Part shown: positions 63,301 through 64,000 of the stretch, one piece after another
Numbering within the stretch: position 1 is the stretch's first letter
How the letters are laid out: each line of letters starts with the position of its first letter
From: Riptortus pedestris
Taxonomy: Eukaryota > Arthropoda > Insecta > Hemiptera > Alydidae
Direction: 5' to 3'
NCBI GenBank assembly: GCA_019009955.1
Contig: CM032233.1
Coordinates: 19,392,501 to 19,456,500 of the forward strand
DNA length: 64,000 nucleotides
The notes under the pieces: model-generated
The model's database searches: none
What the model saw: the letters and a program-made list of their open reading frames with translations, nothing else
Told to the model about the DNA's origin: nothing
Translations under genes and position numbers: made by a program

Positions 63301-64000
63301 AAATGTTCATTAAATGTGTGCATTATTTTGAACAAGAAATTTTACATGGTCCCTACTCTATTTTGGTTAGAGGGAACTGACAGAGCCTCAAGAATAACTT
63401 AAGAGACAGCCAAGATAATCAAAAAAAGGAAAACTGAATGAGAGAAAATATTTCCAAACTCTGAGAAAGAATGTACATAGAATTGAAAGACACCACCTTA
63501 AGATTCCAAGTTATTAATAAAGAGTCTTAACAGGTTTTTGACTTTAAACTCACTGTCAGAGAATTCATACAATGTCTTGACCCGTAAGGGGAATTTTTGA
63601 GAAGCAAGAGAGTGCCCTCCTTCTACGCATCTGAAACTTCATAAAATTTACCTTCTGTTTCTCCAGGTAAGCTCCTGTCTACCTCAGGTATGGAATAGTC
63701 TACCTCAGAATAGGCCAAAAATTCATTTCTTCTCATCTGTTCATTTCAAGGTTTGTAAAACCTTTAGAAAGCAAAGCAAGGAACAACAAGTGTTGAAAAA
63801 TCAAGAATATCGTCATTTCCAGTAGAAATGAGTCATAGGACCTAAATTAGAAACTTTTGTCATTAATATAGAGTTTTTAGTTAAAGCAGATTGCCAGAAG
63901 AAATATTTAAGGCATAATAATTAAATTAAACCCTTTAATTCACTGCCAACTAAATTTAATATGCTTACACTTTATATTATAATTGGGTCAAATGAACTAA
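57311..64000. other. AT-rich sequence without recognised genes
   Basis: It contains a short GT-rich run near 57836-57868 and a 26-bp tandem duplication of CTACATATATTAGAAA-type units near 58383-58425. Several splice-like AG/GT windows were examined and none gave a convincing exon. Probably intronic to the window end. Confidence 0.4.

Overview
The window is AT-rich, intron-dominated animal DNA. It carries many dinucleotide microsatellites and decayed DNA transposons, retrotransposons and SINE-like repeats. The one host gene I can recognise, the transposon families and the lack of compact gene structure point to an arthropod, most likely an insect with a fairly large repeat-rich genome. The species cannot be fixed from the sequence alone.

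The host gene is RIM-binding protein (RIM-BP; Drosophila Rbp) on the + strand, a presynaptic active-zone scaffold. Eight exons chain in compatible splice phases from 38423 to 53402. They encode a fibronectin type III domain, a charged Arg/His/Gly-rich linker, SH3-II and SH3-III. A 30-nt microexon at 12027-12056 fits in phase across a 26 kb intron; with it the visible coding sequence is 1359 nt (453 codons). The promoter, SH3-I and earlier FN3 domains must lie upstream, and the C-terminal end downstream. The whole window is therefore probably inside one transcription unit, with 1-12026 and 53403-64000 read as introns.

Introns and flanks, left to right. 1-12026: simple repeats, copies of an unclassified interspersed repeat (called R1 here) and two TTAA-flanked 48-bp palindromes. 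12057-38422: a foldback element with a broken Tc1/mariner-superfamily transposase; LINE fragments; a decayed tandem array; a third TTAA palindrome; a 0.66 kb repeat present twice, its second copy carrying a nested Tc1-like MITE and a 17-bp target duplication inside a LINE; a mariner remnant; two piggyBac elements with TTAA target sites; a decayed copia-like remnant; and a fourth TTAA palindrome remnant. 38594-53170 (introns between RIM-BP exons): another Tc1/mariner-superfamily pseudogene, a SINE, a LINE 3' fragment, a minus-strand mariner C-terminus, a TTAA MITE inside an R1 copy, a GC-rich hairpin between AT repeats, and microsatellites, one of them next to a splice acceptor. 53403-64000: little beyond a duplicated repeat and SINE-like fragments.

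The most unusual pattern is the set of TTAA-bounded elements: two recognisable piggyBac transposase remnants, one 142-bp MITE and a family of tiny near-perfect palindromes consisting of almost nothing but inverted termini.
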